DNA of 64,000 bases from an uncultured Pseudomonas sp. (lineage in GTDB: Bacteria > Pseudomonadota > Gammaproteobacteria > Pseudomonadales > Pseudomonadaceae). Shown here piece by piece: positions 24,428 to 34,955 of this stretch (positions are counted from its first letter, which is position 1; each line of letters begins with the position of its first letter). The notes under the pieces are model-generated. The model was not told the DNA's origin, made no database searches, and was given only the letters and a program-made list of their open reading frames with translations. The translations under genes were made by a program, and so were the position numbers. The stretch is from assembly GCF_946886105.1 (NCBI RefSeq), contig NZ_CAMPHV010000001.1, positions 62,001-126,000 on the forward strand, given 5' to 3'.

Positions 24428-27045
24428 ACAGTCAGCTGAACAGCCAATACCGCAAAGCGCTGCCCGGTACCCAGCTGGACTTCTTCGATACTCGCGAGGC
24501 GGTCGATGCAATCGCGCCCGGCGCCTACGACAAGTTGCCCTATACCTCCCGCGTGCTGGCCGAGCAGTTGGTGCGCCGCTGCGAGCCGGACGCCTTGACC
24601 GATGCGCTCAAGCAGCTGATCGAGCGCAAGCGCGATCTGGACTTCCCCTGGTATCCGGCTCGGGTGGTCTGCCACGACATCCTCGGCCAGACCGCACTGG
24701 TCGACCTGGCCGGCCTACGCGACGCGATCGCCGAGCAGGGCGGCGATCCGTCCAAGGTCAATCCGGTGGTGCCGACCCAGTTGATCGTCGATCATTCGTT
24801 GGCGGTGGAGGCGGCGGGCTTCGACCCGGATGCCTTCGAAAAGAACCGCGCCATCGAGGATCGGCGCAACGAGGACCGCTTCCACTTCATCGAGTGGACC
24901 AAGACCGCATTCAAGAACGTCGACGTGATCCCAGCCGGTAACGGCATCATGCACCAGATCAACCTGGAGAAGATGAGCCCGGTGATCCAGGCCCGCGGTG
25001 GCGTGGCATTCCCCGACACCTGCGTCGGCACCGACTCGCACACCCCGCACGTCGACGCGCTGGGCGTGATCGCCATCGGCGTCGGTGGCCTGGAAGCGGA
25101 AACCGTGATGCTCGGGCACCCGTCGATGATGCGCTTGCCCGATATCGTCGGCGTGCGCCTGATCGGCAAGCGTCAGCCGGGTATCACCGCCACCGACATC
25201 GTGCTGGCCATCACCGAGTTCCTGCGCAAGGAGCGCGTCGTCGGTGCCTGGGTCGAGTTCTTCGGTGAGGGTGCCGACAGTCTGACCATCGGCGACCGCG
25301 CGACCATCTCCAATATGTGCCCGGAATACGGCGCCACCGCGGCGATGTTCTATATCGACCAGCAGACCATCGATTACCTCAAACTGACCGGTCGCGAGCC
25401 GGAGCAGGTCGCCCTGGTCGAGCAGTACGCCAAGACCACCGGCCTGTGGGCCAGCGCGCTGGCGACCGCCGAGTACGAGCGTGTGCTGGAGTTCGACCTG
25501 TCCACCGTGGTGCGCAACATGGCTGGCCCGTCCAACCCGCACAAACGCCTGCCGACTTCGGCATTGCACGAGCGCGGTATCGCCGACGAGGCCAAGCTTC
25601 AGGCCGGCAAGGCCGAAGAGGCCAGCGGCATGATGCCCGATGGCGCGGTGATCATCGCCGCCATCACCAGTTGCACCAACACCTCCAACCCGCGCAACGT
25701 GGTCGCCGCCGGTCTGTTGGCGAAGAAGGCCAATGCCCTGGGTTTGCTGCGCAAGCCGTGGGTCAAGACCTCCTTCGCCCCGGGCTCGAAAGTCGCCAAG
25801 CTGTACCTGGAGGAGGCCGGTCTGCTCAGCGAGTTGGAAAAGCTCGGCTTCGGCATCGTCGCCTACGCCTGCACCACCTGCAACGGCATGTCCGGCGCGC
25901 TGGAGCCGAAGATCCAGCAGGAGATCATCGATCGCGATCTCTATGCCACCGCCGTGCTTTCGGGCAACCGCAACTTCGACGGGCGCATCCACCCGTATGC
26001 CAAGCAGGCCTTCCTCGCCTCGCCGCCGCTGGTGGTGGCCTACGCCATCGCCGGTACCGTGCGCTTCGACATCGAACAGGACGTGCTGGGCCATGACCCG
26101 GCCGGTAACCCCATTACCCTGAAAGATCTGTGGCCGAGCGACGAGGAGATCGACGCGATAGTCGCGGCTTCGGTCAAGCCCGAGCAGTTCAAGCAGATCT
26201 ACATCCCGATGTTCGACCTGGGCACCGTGCAGGAAGCCGAAAGCCCGCTCTACGACTGGCGGCCGATGTCCACCTACATCCGCCGCCCTCCGTATTGGGA
26301 GGGCGCGCTGGCTGGCGAGCGTACGCTAAAGGGCATGCGTCCGCTGGCGATCCTGCCGGACAACATCACCACCGACCACTTGTCGCCGTCCAACGCCATC
26401 CTGCTGGACAGCGCCGCCGGCGAGTACCTGCACAAGATGGGGCTGCCGGAGGAGGACTTCAATTCCTACGCCACCCACCGCGGCGACCACCTCACTGCGC
26501 AGCGCGCGACCTTCGCCAACCCACAGCTGGTCAACGAGATGGCGGTGGTCGACGGACAGGTGAAGAAGGGTTCGCTGGCGCGCGTCGAGCCGGAAGGCCA
26601 GGTGATGCGCATGTGGGAAGCCATCGAAACCTATATGCAGCGCAAGCAGCCGCTGATCATCGTCGCCGGCGCCGACTACGGCCAGGGCTCGTCCCGCGAT
26701 TGGGCGGCCAAGGGCGTGCGTCTGGCCGGGGTGGAGGTGATCGTGGCCGAGGGCTTCGAGCGTATCCACCGCACCAACCTGGTCGGCATGGGCGTGCTGC
26801 CGGTCGAGTTCAAGCCAGGCACCACGCGCCTGACACTTAAGCTCGATGGCACCGAGACCTACGATATCCGTGGCGAGCTGTCGCCTGGTTGCGATCTGAC
26901 CCTGGTCATCCAGCGCCGCGACGGGGAGCAGGTCGAGGTACCGGTGACTTGCCGTCTGGACACCGCCGCCGAGGTCAAGGTGTACAACGCCGGCGGCGTG
27001 CTGCAGCGCTTCGCCAAGGACTTCCTCGAAGGCAGTGTGGCTTGA
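24424..27045 (+). CDS. acnD: Fe/S-dependent 2-methylcitrate dehydratase
   Basis: The 873-residue aconitase-family protein starts at the ATG overlapping the prpC stop. It has the three [4Fe-4S] cysteine sites of aconitases ([12 protein letters not shown] and [11 protein letters not shown]), the GTDSHTPH motif near the N-terminus and the C-terminal swivel domain with [14 protein letters not shown]. Located next to prpF, it is AcnD, which dehydrates 2-methylcitrate to 2-methyl-trans-aconitate, and not housekeeping AcnA/AcnB. It replaces PrpD as the dehydratase together with PrpF. Confidence 0.95.
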   Translation: MNSQLNSQYRKALPGTQLDFFDTREAVDAIAPGAYDKLPYTSRVLAEQLVRRCEPDALTDALKQLIERKRDLDFPWYPARVVCHDILGQTALVDLAGLRDAIAEQGGDPSKVNPVVPTQLIVDHSLAVEAAGFDPDAFEKNRAIEDRRNEDRFHFIEWTKTAFKNVDVIPAGNGIMHQINLEKMSPVIQARGGVAFPDTCVGTDSHTPHVDALGVIAIGVGGLEAETVMLGHPSMMRLPDIVGVRLIGKRQPGITATDIVLAITEFLRKERVVGAWVEFFGEGADSLTIGDRATISNMCPEYGATAAMFYIDQQTIDYLKLTGREPEQVALVEQYAKTTGLWASALATAEYERVLEFDLSTVVRNMAGPSNPHKRLPTSALHERGIADEAKLQAGKAEEASGMMPDGAVIIAAITSCTNTSNPRNVVAAGLLAKKANALGLLRKPWVKTSFAPGSKVAKLYLEEAGLLSELEKLGFGIVAYACTTCNGMSGALEPKIQQEIIDRDLYATAVLSGNRNFDGRIHPYAKQAFLASPPLVVAYAIAGTVRFDIEQDVLGHDPAGNPITLKDLWPSDEEIDAIVAASVKPEQFKQIYIPMFDLGTVQEAESPLYDWRPMSTYIRRPPYWEGALAGERTLKGMRPLAILPDNITTDHLSPSNAILLDSAAGEYLHKMGLPEEDFNSYATHRGDHLTAQRATFANPQLVNEMAVVDGQVKKGSLARVEPEGQVMRMWEAIETYMQRKQPLIIVAGADYGQGSSRDWAAKGVRLAGVEVIVAEGFERIHRTNLVGMGVLPVEFKPGTTRLTLKLDGTETYDIRGELSPGCDLTLVIQRRDGEQVEVPVTCRLDTAAEVKVYNAGGVLQRFAKDFLEGSVA

Positions 27046-27048
27046 ACC

Positions 27049-27189
27049 CGTAGGGTGGATCACGCTTCATCGATCCACCGTTGCGATCTGCCTGGTGGAT
27101 GGAAAAAGCGCCATCCACCCTGCGCCCTGTAGGCCGGATGCAACCCGGGTACGGCAAGCAGCACCCATCCCGGATTGCATCCGGGCTAC
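27049..27189. repeat. Two adjacent palindromic intergenic repeats between acnD and prpF
   Basis: The first unit starts with CGTAGGGTGGAT (27049) and ends with the near-inverse ATCCACCCTGCG (27113), with an inner GGTGGATGG/CCATCCACC pair. The second unit runs from GTAGGCCGGATGCAACCCGGG (27129) to its near-inverse ending CATCCGGGCTAC (27189). Both look like REP-type mobile palindromes, dropped into the operon without breaking a gene. They could fold in the mRNA and lower prpF expression. Confidence 0.7.
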
Positions 27190-27212
27190 CTTCACCCAGC
27201 GAGGACGAAGCC

Positions 27213-28412
27213 ATGGCTCAGCAACCTCAGATCAAGATTCCCGCCACCTACATGCGTGGCGGCACCAGCAAGGGCGTGTTCTTCCGCCTGCAGGACTTGC
27301 CCGAGCGCTGCCAGGTGCCGGGCGCGGCGCGCGACAAGCTGTTTATGCGGGTGATCGGCAGCCCCGATCCTTATGCCGCGCATATCGACGGGATGGGCGG
27401 GGCGACGTCCAGCACCAGCAAGTGCGTGATCCTGTCCTGCAGCAGTCAGCCGGATCACGACGTCGACTACCTCTACGGCCAGGTCTCGATCGATAAGGCC
27501 TTCGTCGATTGGAGCGGCAACTGCGGCAACCTCTCGACGGCGGCGGGCGCTTTTGCGCTGCACGCCGGGCTGGTCGATCCCGCGCGCATTCCGGAAAACG
27601 GCACCTGTGTGGTGCGTATCTGGCAGGCGAATATCCAGAAGACCATCATCGCCCATGTGCCGGTGAGCAATGGCCAGGTCCAGGAAACCGGCGATTTCGA
27701 TCTGGATGGCGTGACCTTCCCGGCCGCCGAGATAGTGCTGGAGTTCCTCGATCCGTCCGATGACGGCGAGGAGGGCGGTTCGATGTTCCCCACCGGCAAT
27801 CTGGTCGACGAGCTGGAAGTGCCGACTGATGTTGTGGCGAGCGGCAGGCTCAAGGCGACCATGATCAGCGCCGGCATTCCAACCGTGTTCGTCAATGCCG
27901 AGGACATCGGCTATCAAGGCACCGAGCTGCGCGATGAGATCAACGGCAATCCCGAGGCGCTGGCCCGCTTCGAGGCGATCCGGGTTGCCGGCGCCCTGCG
28001 CATGGGCCTGATCAAAACGGCCGCGGAGGCGGCGACCCGCCAGCACACGCCGAAGATCGCCTTCGTCGCCAAACCCAAGGATTACCGGGCCTCCAGCGGC
28101 AAGACGGTACAGGCCAGTGAGGTCGATCTGCTGGTACGAGCGCTGTCCATGGGCAAACTGCACCACGCCATGATGGGCACCTGTGCCGTGGCCATCGGCA
28201 CCGCCGCGGCTATTCCGGGTACCTTGGTCAATCAGGCCGCCGGTGGCGCTGCGCGCGAAGCGGTCCGTTTCGGCCATCCGTCCGGCACCTTGCGCGTCGG
28301 TGCCGAGGCTTCTTTGGAGGGGGGCGAATGGCTGGTCAAGAAGGCCATCATGTCGCGTAGCGCGCGGATATTGATGGAGGGCTGGGTGCGGGTGCCGGAA
28401 GATTCGTTCTAA
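27213..28412 (+). CDS. prpF: 2-methylaconitate cis-trans isomerase
   Basis: The 399-residue protein of the PrpF/diaminopimelate-epimerase fold starts MAQQPQIKIPATYMRGGTSK; the RGGTSKG N-terminal motif and DWSGNCGNLS are PrpF hallmarks. It converts the AcnD product to 2-methyl-cis-aconitate, which aconitase can then hydrate. GAGGA precedes the ATG. A terminator follows at once, so prpD, often next in Pseudomonas operons, is not here. Confidence 0.95.
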   Translation: MAQQPQIKIPATYMRGGTSKGVFFRLQDLPERCQVPGAARDKLFMRVIGSPDPYAAHIDGMGGATSSTSKCVILSCSSQPDHDVDYLYGQVSIDKAFVDWSGNCGNLSTAAGAFALHAGLVDPARIPENGTCVVRIWQANIQKTIIAHVPVSNGQVQETGDFDLDGVTFPAAEIVLEFLDPSDDGEEGGSMFPTGNLVDELEVPTDVVASGRLKATMISAGIPTVFVNAEDIGYQGTELRDEINGNPEALARFEAIRVAGALRMGLIKTAAEAATRQHTPKIAFVAKPKDYRASSGKTVQASEVDLLVRALSMGKLHHAMMGTCAVAIGTAAAIPGTLVNQAAGGAAREAVRFGHPSGTLRVGAEASLEGGEWLVKKAIMSRSARILMEGWVRVPEDSF

Positions 28413-28426
28413 CGCTCAGAAATAAC

Positions 28427-28453
28427 AAAGGCTCGGTTTTTTCGAGCCTTTTC
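28427..28453 (+). terminator. Terminator after prpF
   Basis: A 9-bp stem AAAGGCTCG/CGAGCCTTT with a T-rich loop is followed by TTCTTTTG. It lies between the converging prpF and ppsR genes and may serve both. Confidence 0.85.
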
Positions 28454-28479
28454 TTTTGTTTTTCAATTGCTTGAGCGTA

Positions 28480-29298
28480 TTACTTGAGGCGCCGTTCGAC
28501 GCCTTTTTCCACCAGGATCTTCGCCGAGATCTCCTCCACGGAAAAATAGGTGGAGTTGATGAAATTGATGTTCTCGCGGCGGAACAGGTTTTCCACCTCG
28601 CGGATCTCGAATTCGCACTGGGCGAAGCTGGCGTAGCGGCTATTGGGTTTGCGCTCGTGACGGATGGCGGTCAGGCGATCGGCATCGATGGTCAGGCCGA
28701 ACAGCTTTTCTTTGTGCTTTTTCAGCACCGCGGGCAACTGCAGTCGCTCCATATCGTCTTCGGTCAGCGGGTAGTTGGCGGCGCGAATCCCGTATTGCAT
28801 GGCCATATACAGGCAGGTCGGGGTTTTACCGCAGCGCGAAACGCCCACCAGGATCAAATCGGCCTTGTCGTAGTAATGGGTACGCGCGCCGTCGTCGTTA
28901 TCCAGGGCGAAGTTCACCGCTTCGATGCGCTCCATATAGTTGGAGTTATGCCCGATGGAATGGGACTTACCGACCGAATAAGAGGAGTGCGAGGTCAATT
29001 CCTGCTCGAGGGGGGCGAGGAAGGTCGAGAAGATGTCGATCATGTAACCGTTGGATTCAGCCAGGACTTCACGGATCTCTTGGTTAACTATGGTGTCGAA
29101 GATGATCGGACTGGCTCCGTCCCTGGCAGCAGCGCTATTGATTTGTTGTACCATTGCGCGCGCTTTTTCCACGCTGTCGATGTACGGACGCGTGAGTTTG
29201 GTGAAGTTGATGGTTTCGAACTGCGCCAACAAACTCTGACCGAGGGTTTCGGCGGTAATGCCGGTACCGTCGGAGATGAAAAAAGCGGTTCGTTTCAT
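28480..29298 (-). CDS. ppsR: PEP synthetase regulatory protein (kinase/pyrophosphorylase)
   Basis: The 272-residue DUF299 family protein has the nucleotide loop [15 protein letters not shown] and the N-terminal [19 protein letters not shown] typical of PpsR. It switches PEP synthase off and on by ADP-dependent phosphorylation and phosphate-dependent dephosphorylation of a Thr near the catalytic His. It is divergent from ppsA across about 330 bases, the standard arrangement. Confidence 0.95.
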   Translation of the reverse strand: MKRTAFFISDGTGITAETLGQSLLAQFETINFTKLTRPYIDSVEKARAMVQQINSAAARDGASPIIFDTIVNQEIREVLAESNGYMIDIFSTFLAPLEQELTSHSSYSVGKSHSIGHNSNYMERIEAVNFALDNDDGARTHYYDKADLILVGVSRCGKTPTCLYMAMQYGIRAANYPLTEDDMERLQLPAVLKKHKEKLFGLTIDADRLTAIRHERKPNSRYASFAQCEFEIREVENLFRRENINFINSTYFSVEEISAKILVEKGVERRLK

Positions 29299-29448
29299 TT
29301 GCGCAATGGGCCTTAAGCTGAGAACGTTTCTTGGCTATCATAGGCCCCGCTGTAGGCAGGGCCGATCAGTCGGCATTGTTACTTATTTTCCAGGGGCAGG
29401 CCACAATCGCGCGGACATGTCCGTTGAGCTTCCTGGTCCCTATAGAGC

Positions 29449-29590
29449 ATGTTAAGGGCTCGCGAGCTAGAGCCATGCAAGGCAAAAACAGGCGAGGAAG
29501 CGGAGTTTACGGCTGTAATGAGCATTCCGACTGGGCTCGCAACCGAGTCTGTTTTTAACGCAGCAGGGCCGACGCGCAGCAGACCTTGAA
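29449..29590. repeat. Probable dispersed intergenic element in the ppsR-ppsA gap
   Basis: Within the ppsR-ppsA gap, a segment starting GGGCTCGCGAGCTAGAGCC contains AAAAACAG (29484-29491) and its inverse CTGTTTTT (29549-29556), flanking GAGGAAGCGGAGTTTAC. I recall very similar strings from many intergenic regions of Pseudomonas genomes; this is memory, not a search. The rest of the gap (29299-29448) must hold the divergent promoters. Confidence 0.4.
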
Positions 29591-29630
29591 TAGGTTATGA
29601 GCTTTTCCAACACTTCAGTGGAGAGATCCC

Positions 29631-32003
29631 TTGGTAGAGTACGTAGTTTCCCTCGATAAGCTCGGCAATCACGATGTTGAGCACGTAGGGGGCAAGAACG
29701 CCTCCCTGGGCGAGATGATCAGCAACCTTTCCGGCGCCGGTGTTTCGGTGCCCGGTGGTTTCGCCACCACAGCCCAAGCCTACCGAGACTTTCTCGACCT
29801 GAGCGGCTTGAACGACCAGATCCACGCCGCGCTGGACGCGCTGGATGTCGATGACGTCAATGCGTTGGCGAAAACCGGTGCGCAAATTCGCCAATGGGTG
29901 ATGGACGCAGAACTCCCCGCCGAGTTGGACAAGCAAATCCGCAGCGCTTTCGCCGAAATGGCGGGCGGAAACGAACATATGGCCGTCGCCGTGCGCTCCT
30001 CGGCGACCGCCGAAGACCTGCCGGACGCTTCCTTTGCCGGCCAGCAGGAAACCTTCCTGAACATCCGCGGCGTCGACAACGTGATCCGCGCGGCCAAGGA
30101 AGTATTCGCCTCGCTGTTCAACGACCGCGCCATCGCTTACCGCGTGCACCAGGGCTTCGACCACAAGCTGGTCGCCCTGTCCGCCGGCGTGCAGCGCATG
30201 GTGCGTTCGGAAACCGGCACCGCCGGGGTGATGTTCACCCTCGATACCGAGTCGGGCTTTCGCGACGTGGTGTTCATCACCGGCGCCTACGGCCTTGGCG
30301 AAACCGTGGTACAGGGTGCGGTCAATCCCGACGAGTTCTACGTGCACAAGCAGACCCTGGCAGCGGGTCGCCCGGCTATCCTGCGCCGCAACCTGGGCAG
30401 CAAAGCGATCAAGATGGTCTATGGCGAAGAAGCCAGCGCCGGCAAATCGGTCAAGGTGGTCGACGTCGAGCATGCCGAGCGCGCGCGTTTCTGTCTGACC
30501 GATGCCGAAGTCAGCGAGCTGGCCAAGCAGGCCATGATCATCGAGAAACACTATGGCCGGCCGATGGACATCGAGTGGGCCAAAGACGGCGACGACGGCC
30601 AGCTGTATATCGTTCAGGCCCGTCCGGAAACCGTGAAGAGCCGTTCCAGCGCCAACGTGATGGAGCGCTACCTGCTCAAGGAAACCGGTACCGTGCTGGT
30701 GGAAGGCCGCGCCATTGGGCAGAAAATCGGTGCAGGCAAGGTGCGTGTGATCAACGACGTATCGGAAATGGACAAAGTCCAGGCCGGCGACGTACTGGTC
30801 TCCGACATGACCGATCCGGACTGGGAACCGGTCATGAAGCGCGCCAGCGCCATCGTCACCAACCGCGGCGGGCGCACTTGCCATGCGGCGATCATCGCTC
30901 GCGAGCTGGGCATTCCGGCTGTGGTCGGTTGCGGTAACGCGACCCATGTATTGAAAGACGGACAGGGCGTCACCGTTTCCTGCGCCGAGGGCGATACCGG
31001 CTTTATTTTCGAAGGCGAACTGGGCTTCGACATCCGCAAGAACTCGGTCGATGCCATGCCCGAGCTGCCGTTCAAGATCATGATGAACGTCGGCAACCCG
31101 GATCGCGCCTTCGACTTCGCGCAATTGCCGAACGAAGGTGTGGGCCTGGCCCGTCTGGAATTCATCATCAACCGCATGATCGGCGTGCACCCCAAGGCGC
31201 TGCTGAACTTCGCCGGCTTGCCGCCTGAGATCAAGGACAGCGTCGAGAAGCGTATCGCCGGTTACGACGACCCGGTCGGTTTCTATGTCGAGAAGCTGGT
31301 CGAAGGCATCAGTACCCTGGCCGCGGCGTTCTGGCCGAAGAAGGTCATCGTGCGTCTGTCGGACTTCAAGTCCAATGAATACGCCAACCTGATCGGCGGC
31401 AAACTCTACGAGCCGGAAGAAGAAAACCCGATGCTCGGTTTCCGCGGCGCTTCACGCTATATCAGCGAATCTTTCCGCGATTGCTTCGAACTCGAGTGCC
31501 GTGCGCTGAAAAAAGTGCGCAATGAGATGGGCCTGACCAACGTTGAGATCATGGTGCCCTTCGTGCGGACCTTGGGCGAAGCCAGTCAAGTCGTCGACCT
31601 GCTCGCGCAGAACGGTCTGGCGCGCGGTCAGGATGGCCTCAAGGTGATCATGATGTGCGAGCTGCCATCCAACGCCATCCTGGCGGAAGAGTTCCTCGAA
31701 TTCTTCGACGGCTTCTCCATTGGCTCAAACGATCTGACCCAGCTGACCCTGGGCCTGGACCGCGATTCGGGCATCGTCGCCCATCTGTTCGACGAGCGTA
31801 ATCCGGCGGTCAAGAAGCTGCTGTCCAATGCCATCCAGGCCTGTAACAAAGCCGGCAAGTACATCGGTATTTGCGGTCAGGGCCCGTCGGATCACCCGGA
31901 CTTGGCGAAATGGCTGATGGAGCAGGGCATCGAGAGCGTATCGCTGAACCCGGATTCGGTGCTCGATACCTGGTTCTTCCTCTCGGAAGGCCAGAACGCC
32001 TGA
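29631..32003 (+). CDS. ppsA: Phosphoenolpyruvate synthase
   Basis: The 790-residue protein makes PEP from pyruvate and ATP in gluconeogenesis. It has the N-terminal ATP-grasp domain ([20 protein letters not shown]), the phosphohistidine swivel with His418 in [14 protein letters not shown], and the C-terminal TIM-barrel PEP/pyruvate domain ([30 protein letters not shown]). Start is a TTG at 29631 with GGAGAGA upstream. It is paired with its regulator ppsR. This suits growth on propionate or fatty acids, fed by the prp operon beside it. Confidence 0.97.
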   Translation: MVEYVVSLDKLGNHDVEHVGGKNASLGEMISNLSGAGVSVPGGFATTAQAYRDFLDLSGLNDQIHAALDALDVDDVNALAKTGAQIRQWVMDAELPAELDKQIRSAFAEMAGGNEHMAVAVRSSATAEDLPDASFAGQQETFLNIRGVDNVIRAAKEVFASLFNDRAIAYRVHQGFDHKLVALSAGVQRMVRSETGTAGVMFTLDTESGFRDVVFITGAYGLGETVVQGAVNPDEFYVHKQTLAAGRPAILRRNLGSKAIKMVYGEEASAGKSVKVVDVEHAERARFCLTDAEVSELAKQAMIIEKHYGRPMDIEWAKDGDDGQLYIVQARPETVKSRSSANVMERYLLKETGTVLVEGRAIGQKIGAGKVRVINDVSEMDKVQAGDVLVSDMTDPDWEPVMKRASAIVTNRGGRTCHAAIIARELGIPAVVGCGNATHVLKDGQGVTVSCAEGDTGFIFEGELGFDIRKNSVDAMPELPFKIMMNVGNPDRAFDFAQLPNEGVGLARLEFIINRMIGVHPKALLNFAGLPPEIKDSVEKRIAGYDDPVGFYVEKLVEGISTLAAAFWPKKVIVRLSDFKSNEYANLIGGKLYEPEEENPMLGFRGASRYISESFRDCFELECRALKKVRNEMGLTNVEIMVPFVRTLGEASQVVDLLAQNGLARGQDGLKVIMMCELPSNAILAEEFLEFFDGFSIGSNDLTQLTLGLDRDSGIVAHLFDERNPAVKKLLSNAIQACNKAGKYIGICGQGPSDHPDLAKWLMEQGIESVSLNPDSVLDTWFFLSEGQNA

Positions 32004-32023
32004 TTTCCCCTTAATCTACTTGC

Positions 32024-32053
32024 AGGGTGGGGTTACGGCTCCGCCCTTTTTTG
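32024..32053 (+). terminator. Terminator after ppsA
   Basis: AGGGTGGGG (32024-32032) pairs with CTCCGCCCT around a TTACGG loop and is followed by a run of T. It ends 14 bases before the next start codon. Confidence 0.8.
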
Positions 32054-32066
32054 TGCCAGAGAGAAA

Positions 32067-33071
32067 ATGCAAAGCAGCAGCGAGTTATTCCCCGTCGCTT
32101 TGATCAGCGCGGAAATTCGTGGCGACCTGAGTGAGGACGTTTATCGCCTCAAGCCCGGCAATAGCCCCGATGCCAGCGTCGAGTTGGCGCTGACTCGCCT
32201 CGGTCGCGCCGATCATGAAACCCAGCGCGGTGTGCCGGTGATCCTGATACCCGGCAGTTTTTCCAATCGACGTTTCTGGTATTCGCCCAAAGGCATCGGC
32301 CTGGGCGCCTTTCTCGCGCGGGCCGGCTACGACGTGTGGATCGCCGAGATGCGTGGGCATGGCTTGTCGCCGCGCAATCGCGACTACAAGCACAACAAGG
32401 TCAGCGACTATGTGCGTTACGACCTACCGGCAATCGCCGACTTCGTCTTCGAGCAGAACCCACAGAAAGCCCATTGGCTGGGCCATTCGCTGGGTGGCAT
32501 CACCCTGGCCGGGGCATTGGGTGGCGGCTATCTTGAGCAGCAGCGCATCGCTTCCGTCAGCCTCTGCGGCGCTCAGATCAGCCGCGTCTATTGGCCGCTG
32601 AAGTTTCCGCCGCTGGAGTGGGGCAGCCGTTTGTTGCTCAAGCGCTTCTCGCTGATTTCGGGGCCCAAATTCAAGCGCGGCCCGGAAGACGAGCCGATTG
32701 GTTTGGCGCTGGAAAGTCTGCGCTGGCATGGCCTGTTCGGGCGTTTTGGCGATGCCGAGCGCGACTGGTGGGCGGGGCTCGCCGAGGTCAAGGTGCCGGT
32801 GATGGCGGTCGCGGCGGTGGGCGATACACAAGACCCGGCGTGGGCCTGTCGCAAACTCTTCGAGCAGTTCGGTTCGACGGTGTCGGAGTTCTTGTGCTTG
32901 GGCAAGAAGAACGGCTTCAGCGGCGATTTCGGCCATGTGGAAATGCTGGTCAGCAAAGAGGCGCAACGCGAAGTCTGGCCACTGATCGAACAGTGGCTAC
33001 GCAAGAGTCCGCTGGTCGCCGCCCAAGTCGAGAGCACGGCCAGCATTTCGCCAGAGCCGGCATCCGGCTAA
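32067..33071 (+). CDS. Alpha/beta hydrolase
   Basis: The 334-residue protein has the oxyanion-hole region VILIPGSFSNRRFW, the nucleophile elbow GHSLGGIT and a late histidine in GDFGHVEML, so a Ser-Asp-His triad is likely. The lid-like insert and the MRGHGLSPR motif resemble lipase/esterase-type hydrolases. There is no signal peptide. The position between ppsA and rraA is conserved in Pseudomonas (from memory PA1771). The substrate is unknown. Confidence 0.88.
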   Translation: MQSSSELFPVALISAEIRGDLSEDVYRLKPGNSPDASVELALTRLGRADHETQRGVPVILIPGSFSNRRFWYSPKGIGLGAFLARAGYDVWIAEMRGHGLSPRNRDYKHNKVSDYVRYDLPAIADFVFEQNPQKAHWLGHSLGGITLAGALGGGYLEQQRIASVSLCGAQISRVYWPLKFPPLEWGSRLLLKRFSLISGPKFKRGPEDEPIGLALESLRWHGLFGRFGDAERDWWAGLAEVKVPVMAVAAVGDTQDPAWACRKLFEQFGSTVSEFLCLGKKNGFSGDFGHVEMLVSKEAQREVWPLIEQWLRKSPLVAAQVESTASISPEPASG

Positions 33072-33154
33072 GATGCGGCGATAAGTATTTGAAGGCAATG
33101 GCGTCGTTATTGCGCGGCGAGTCCCAGGTTCACGGTTAACAAGGAGTTTCTCTC

Positions 33155-33643
33155 ATGCATTACATCACCCCTGATTTGTGCGACGCCTATCCGGAGTTGG
33201 TGCAGGTGGTCGAGCCGATGTTCAGCAATTTCGGCGGCCGCGATTCCTTCGGTGGCGAGATCGTCACCGTCAAATGTTTCGAGGACAACTCCCTGGTCAA
33301 GGAGCAGGTCGAACAACCGGGGCAGGGCAAGGTGATGGTGGTCGATGGTGGTGCCTCCCTGCGCCGTGCATTGCTCGGCGACATGCTGGCGGAGAAAGCC
33401 GCGAAGAATGGCTGGGAAGGCATCGTGGTTTACGGCTGCGTCCGTGATGTCGATGTACTCGCTCAGACCAATCTGGGGATTCAGGCGCTGGCCAGCCACC
33501 CGATGAAAACCGACAAGCGCGGCATCGGCGATCTCAATGTCGCGGTCACCTTCGGCGGCGTCACCTTCCGTCCGGGCGAATACGTATACGCCGACAACAA
33601 CGGCATCATCGTATCGCCCAGTGCGTTGAAGATGCCTGAATAG
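33155..33643 (+). CDS. rraA: RNase E activity regulator RraA
   Basis: The 162-residue RraA/MenG family protein starts [14 protein letters not shown]. It has [15 protein letters not shown] and [12 protein letters not shown], with the conserved Gly and Arg-Asp residues of the family. RraA binds RNase E and modulates RNA decay; some family members are oxaloacetate decarboxylases/aldolases, which remains possible. AAGGAG precedes the ATG. Confidence 0.93.
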   Translation: MHYITPDLCDAYPELVQVVEPMFSNFGGRDSFGGEIVTVKCFEDNSLVKEQVEQPGQGKVMVVDGGASLRRALLGDMLAEKAAKNGWEGIVVYGCVRDVDVLAQTNLGIQALASHPMKTDKRGIGDLNVAVTFGGVTFRPGEYVYADNNGIIVSPSALKMPE

Positions 33644-33658
33644 GTGCCGAGCGCGCAG

Positions 33659-34654
33659 ATGTACGAGCAAGAAAACGCCAACTGGGGACTGGTGCATGCG
33701 TTTGTCCTGGATGGACGAGGCGGCGCCAGAGCCATCGCGCAGACGCAGCTGGCGGGCCTTGAGCTGGGCGAGCGGGAGAGCCTCTGGCTGCATTGGGATC
33801 GCGGCCATCCGCAGACCCAGTCCTGGCTGCGTCATGACAGCGGGCTGAGCGAATTCGCCTGCGATCTGTTGCTCGAAGAGAATACGCGCCCGCGGCTGCT
33901 GCCGTTGCCCGAGCATGAAATGCTGCTGTTTCTGCGTGGCGTCAACCTCAATCCGGGGGCTGAGCCCGAAGACATGGTCTCGGTGCGGATCTTCGCCAGC
34001 GCTCGCCGGGTGATTTCCCTGCGTTTACGTCCCTTGCGCGCCACCGAAGAGCTGATCGCCGAATTGGCTGCCGGCAAAGGGCCGACATCCGCGTCCGAGT
34101 TGATGCTGAGCCTGGCGCACTACCTGACCGACAAGATCGAGAACCTGGTGACCGAGTTGTCCGAGCAGGTCGACGAGCAGGAAGAGCTGGTCGATGCCGA
34201 GGAGCGTTTGGTTCCCGACCATGCCAAGCTGTTGCAGCTGCGCCGCCGTGCGGCCAGCCTGCGGCGGTTTCTCGCGCCTCAGCGCGATATCTATGCGCAG
34301 TTGACGCGTAATCAGCTGCCCTGGTTCGTCGCCGACGATACGGATTACTGGAATGAACTGAACAACCGCCTGACCCGTTATCTGGAAGAGCTGGAGTTGA
34401 GCCGCGAGCGGGTCAGCCTGGTTCTGGAAGCGGAGAGTCGGCGGATGGATCAGCGCATGAACCGTACCCTGTACCGTTTCGGCATCATCGCCGGGGTGTT
34501 TCTGCCCATGACCTTTCTAACCGGTCTATTGGGGATCAACGTCGGCGGTATCCCTGGGGCGGACAGCCCATACGGTTTCGCCTTGGTCTGTCTGTTGATG
34601 GTGACGGTCGCCCTGGGGCAGTGGTGGTTGCTGCGCCGTCTGCGCTGGGCCTGA
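33659..34654 (+). CDS. cmaX: CorA-like Mg2+/divalent cation transporter CmaX
   Basis: The 331-residue protein has a large cytoplasmic N-terminal domain with long helices (about 150-250, coiled-coil-like) and two C-terminal membrane segments. These bracket the pore motif GIN in MTFLTGLLGINVGGIPG; canonical CorA has GMN and ZntB-like members vary. It opens the conserved cmaX-crfX-cmpX-sigX-oprF locus. I prefer ATG 33659 to GTG 33644, which begins right at the rraA stop. Confidence 0.9.
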   Translation: MYEQENANWGLVHAFVLDGRGGARAIAQTQLAGLELGERESLWLHWDRGHPQTQSWLRHDSGLSEFACDLLLEENTRPRLLPLPEHEMLLFLRGVNLNPGAEPEDMVSVRIFASARRVISLRLRPLRATEELIAELAAGKGPTSASELMLSLAHYLTDKIENLVTELSEQVDEQEELVDAEERLVPDHAKLLQLRRRAASLRRFLAPQRDIYAQLTRNQLPWFVADDTDYWNELNNRLTRYLEELELSRERVSLVLEAESRRMDQRMNRTLYRFGIIAGVFLPMTFLTGLLGINVGGIPGADSPYGFALVCLLMVTVALGQWWLLRRLRWA

Positions 34655-34708
34655 TGTGACTTGCCTACCCTTGAATTCGTCTAGCCGACACATCCTGTGA
34701 GGCGCGCC

Positions 34709-34954
34709 ATGCACGATCCTTTCGAAGAATCCCTACGTGATTTGCTCAAATCGCCAACGTCGCCACACGACGACGACGCCTGCCTGCATCGCGTGTTGAA
34801 GACCGCCAACCGCCAAGTCGGTGCCGGCGATCTATTCGCGGTGGTGGGGCATTGGCTCGGCGCCTTGATGATCGCCCTGAACAACGGCTCCGCGCATATC
34901 GCACCGGTCTCCCGCCGTCCTACTTCCGCTCGTTCTACTGATAAGGCTGACTGA
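34709..34954 (+). CDS. crfX: Small conserved protein CrfX
   Basis: This 81-residue protein starts MHDPFEESLRDLLKS after GTGAGG. It sits between cmaX and cmpX, which identifies it as CrfX by position and size. It has an acidic N-terminus, a short hydrophobic stretch (DLFAVVGHWLGALMIAL, about 40-56) and a basic, Ser/Arg-rich tail. It ends one base before cmpX. In other pseudomonads crfX belongs to the SigX regulon; the biochemical role is unknown. Confidence 0.88.
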   Translation: MHDPFEESLRDLLKSPTSPHDDDACLHRVLKTANRQVGAGDLFAVVGHWLGALMIALNNGSAHIAPVSRRPTSARSTDKAD

Positions 34955-34955
34955 A

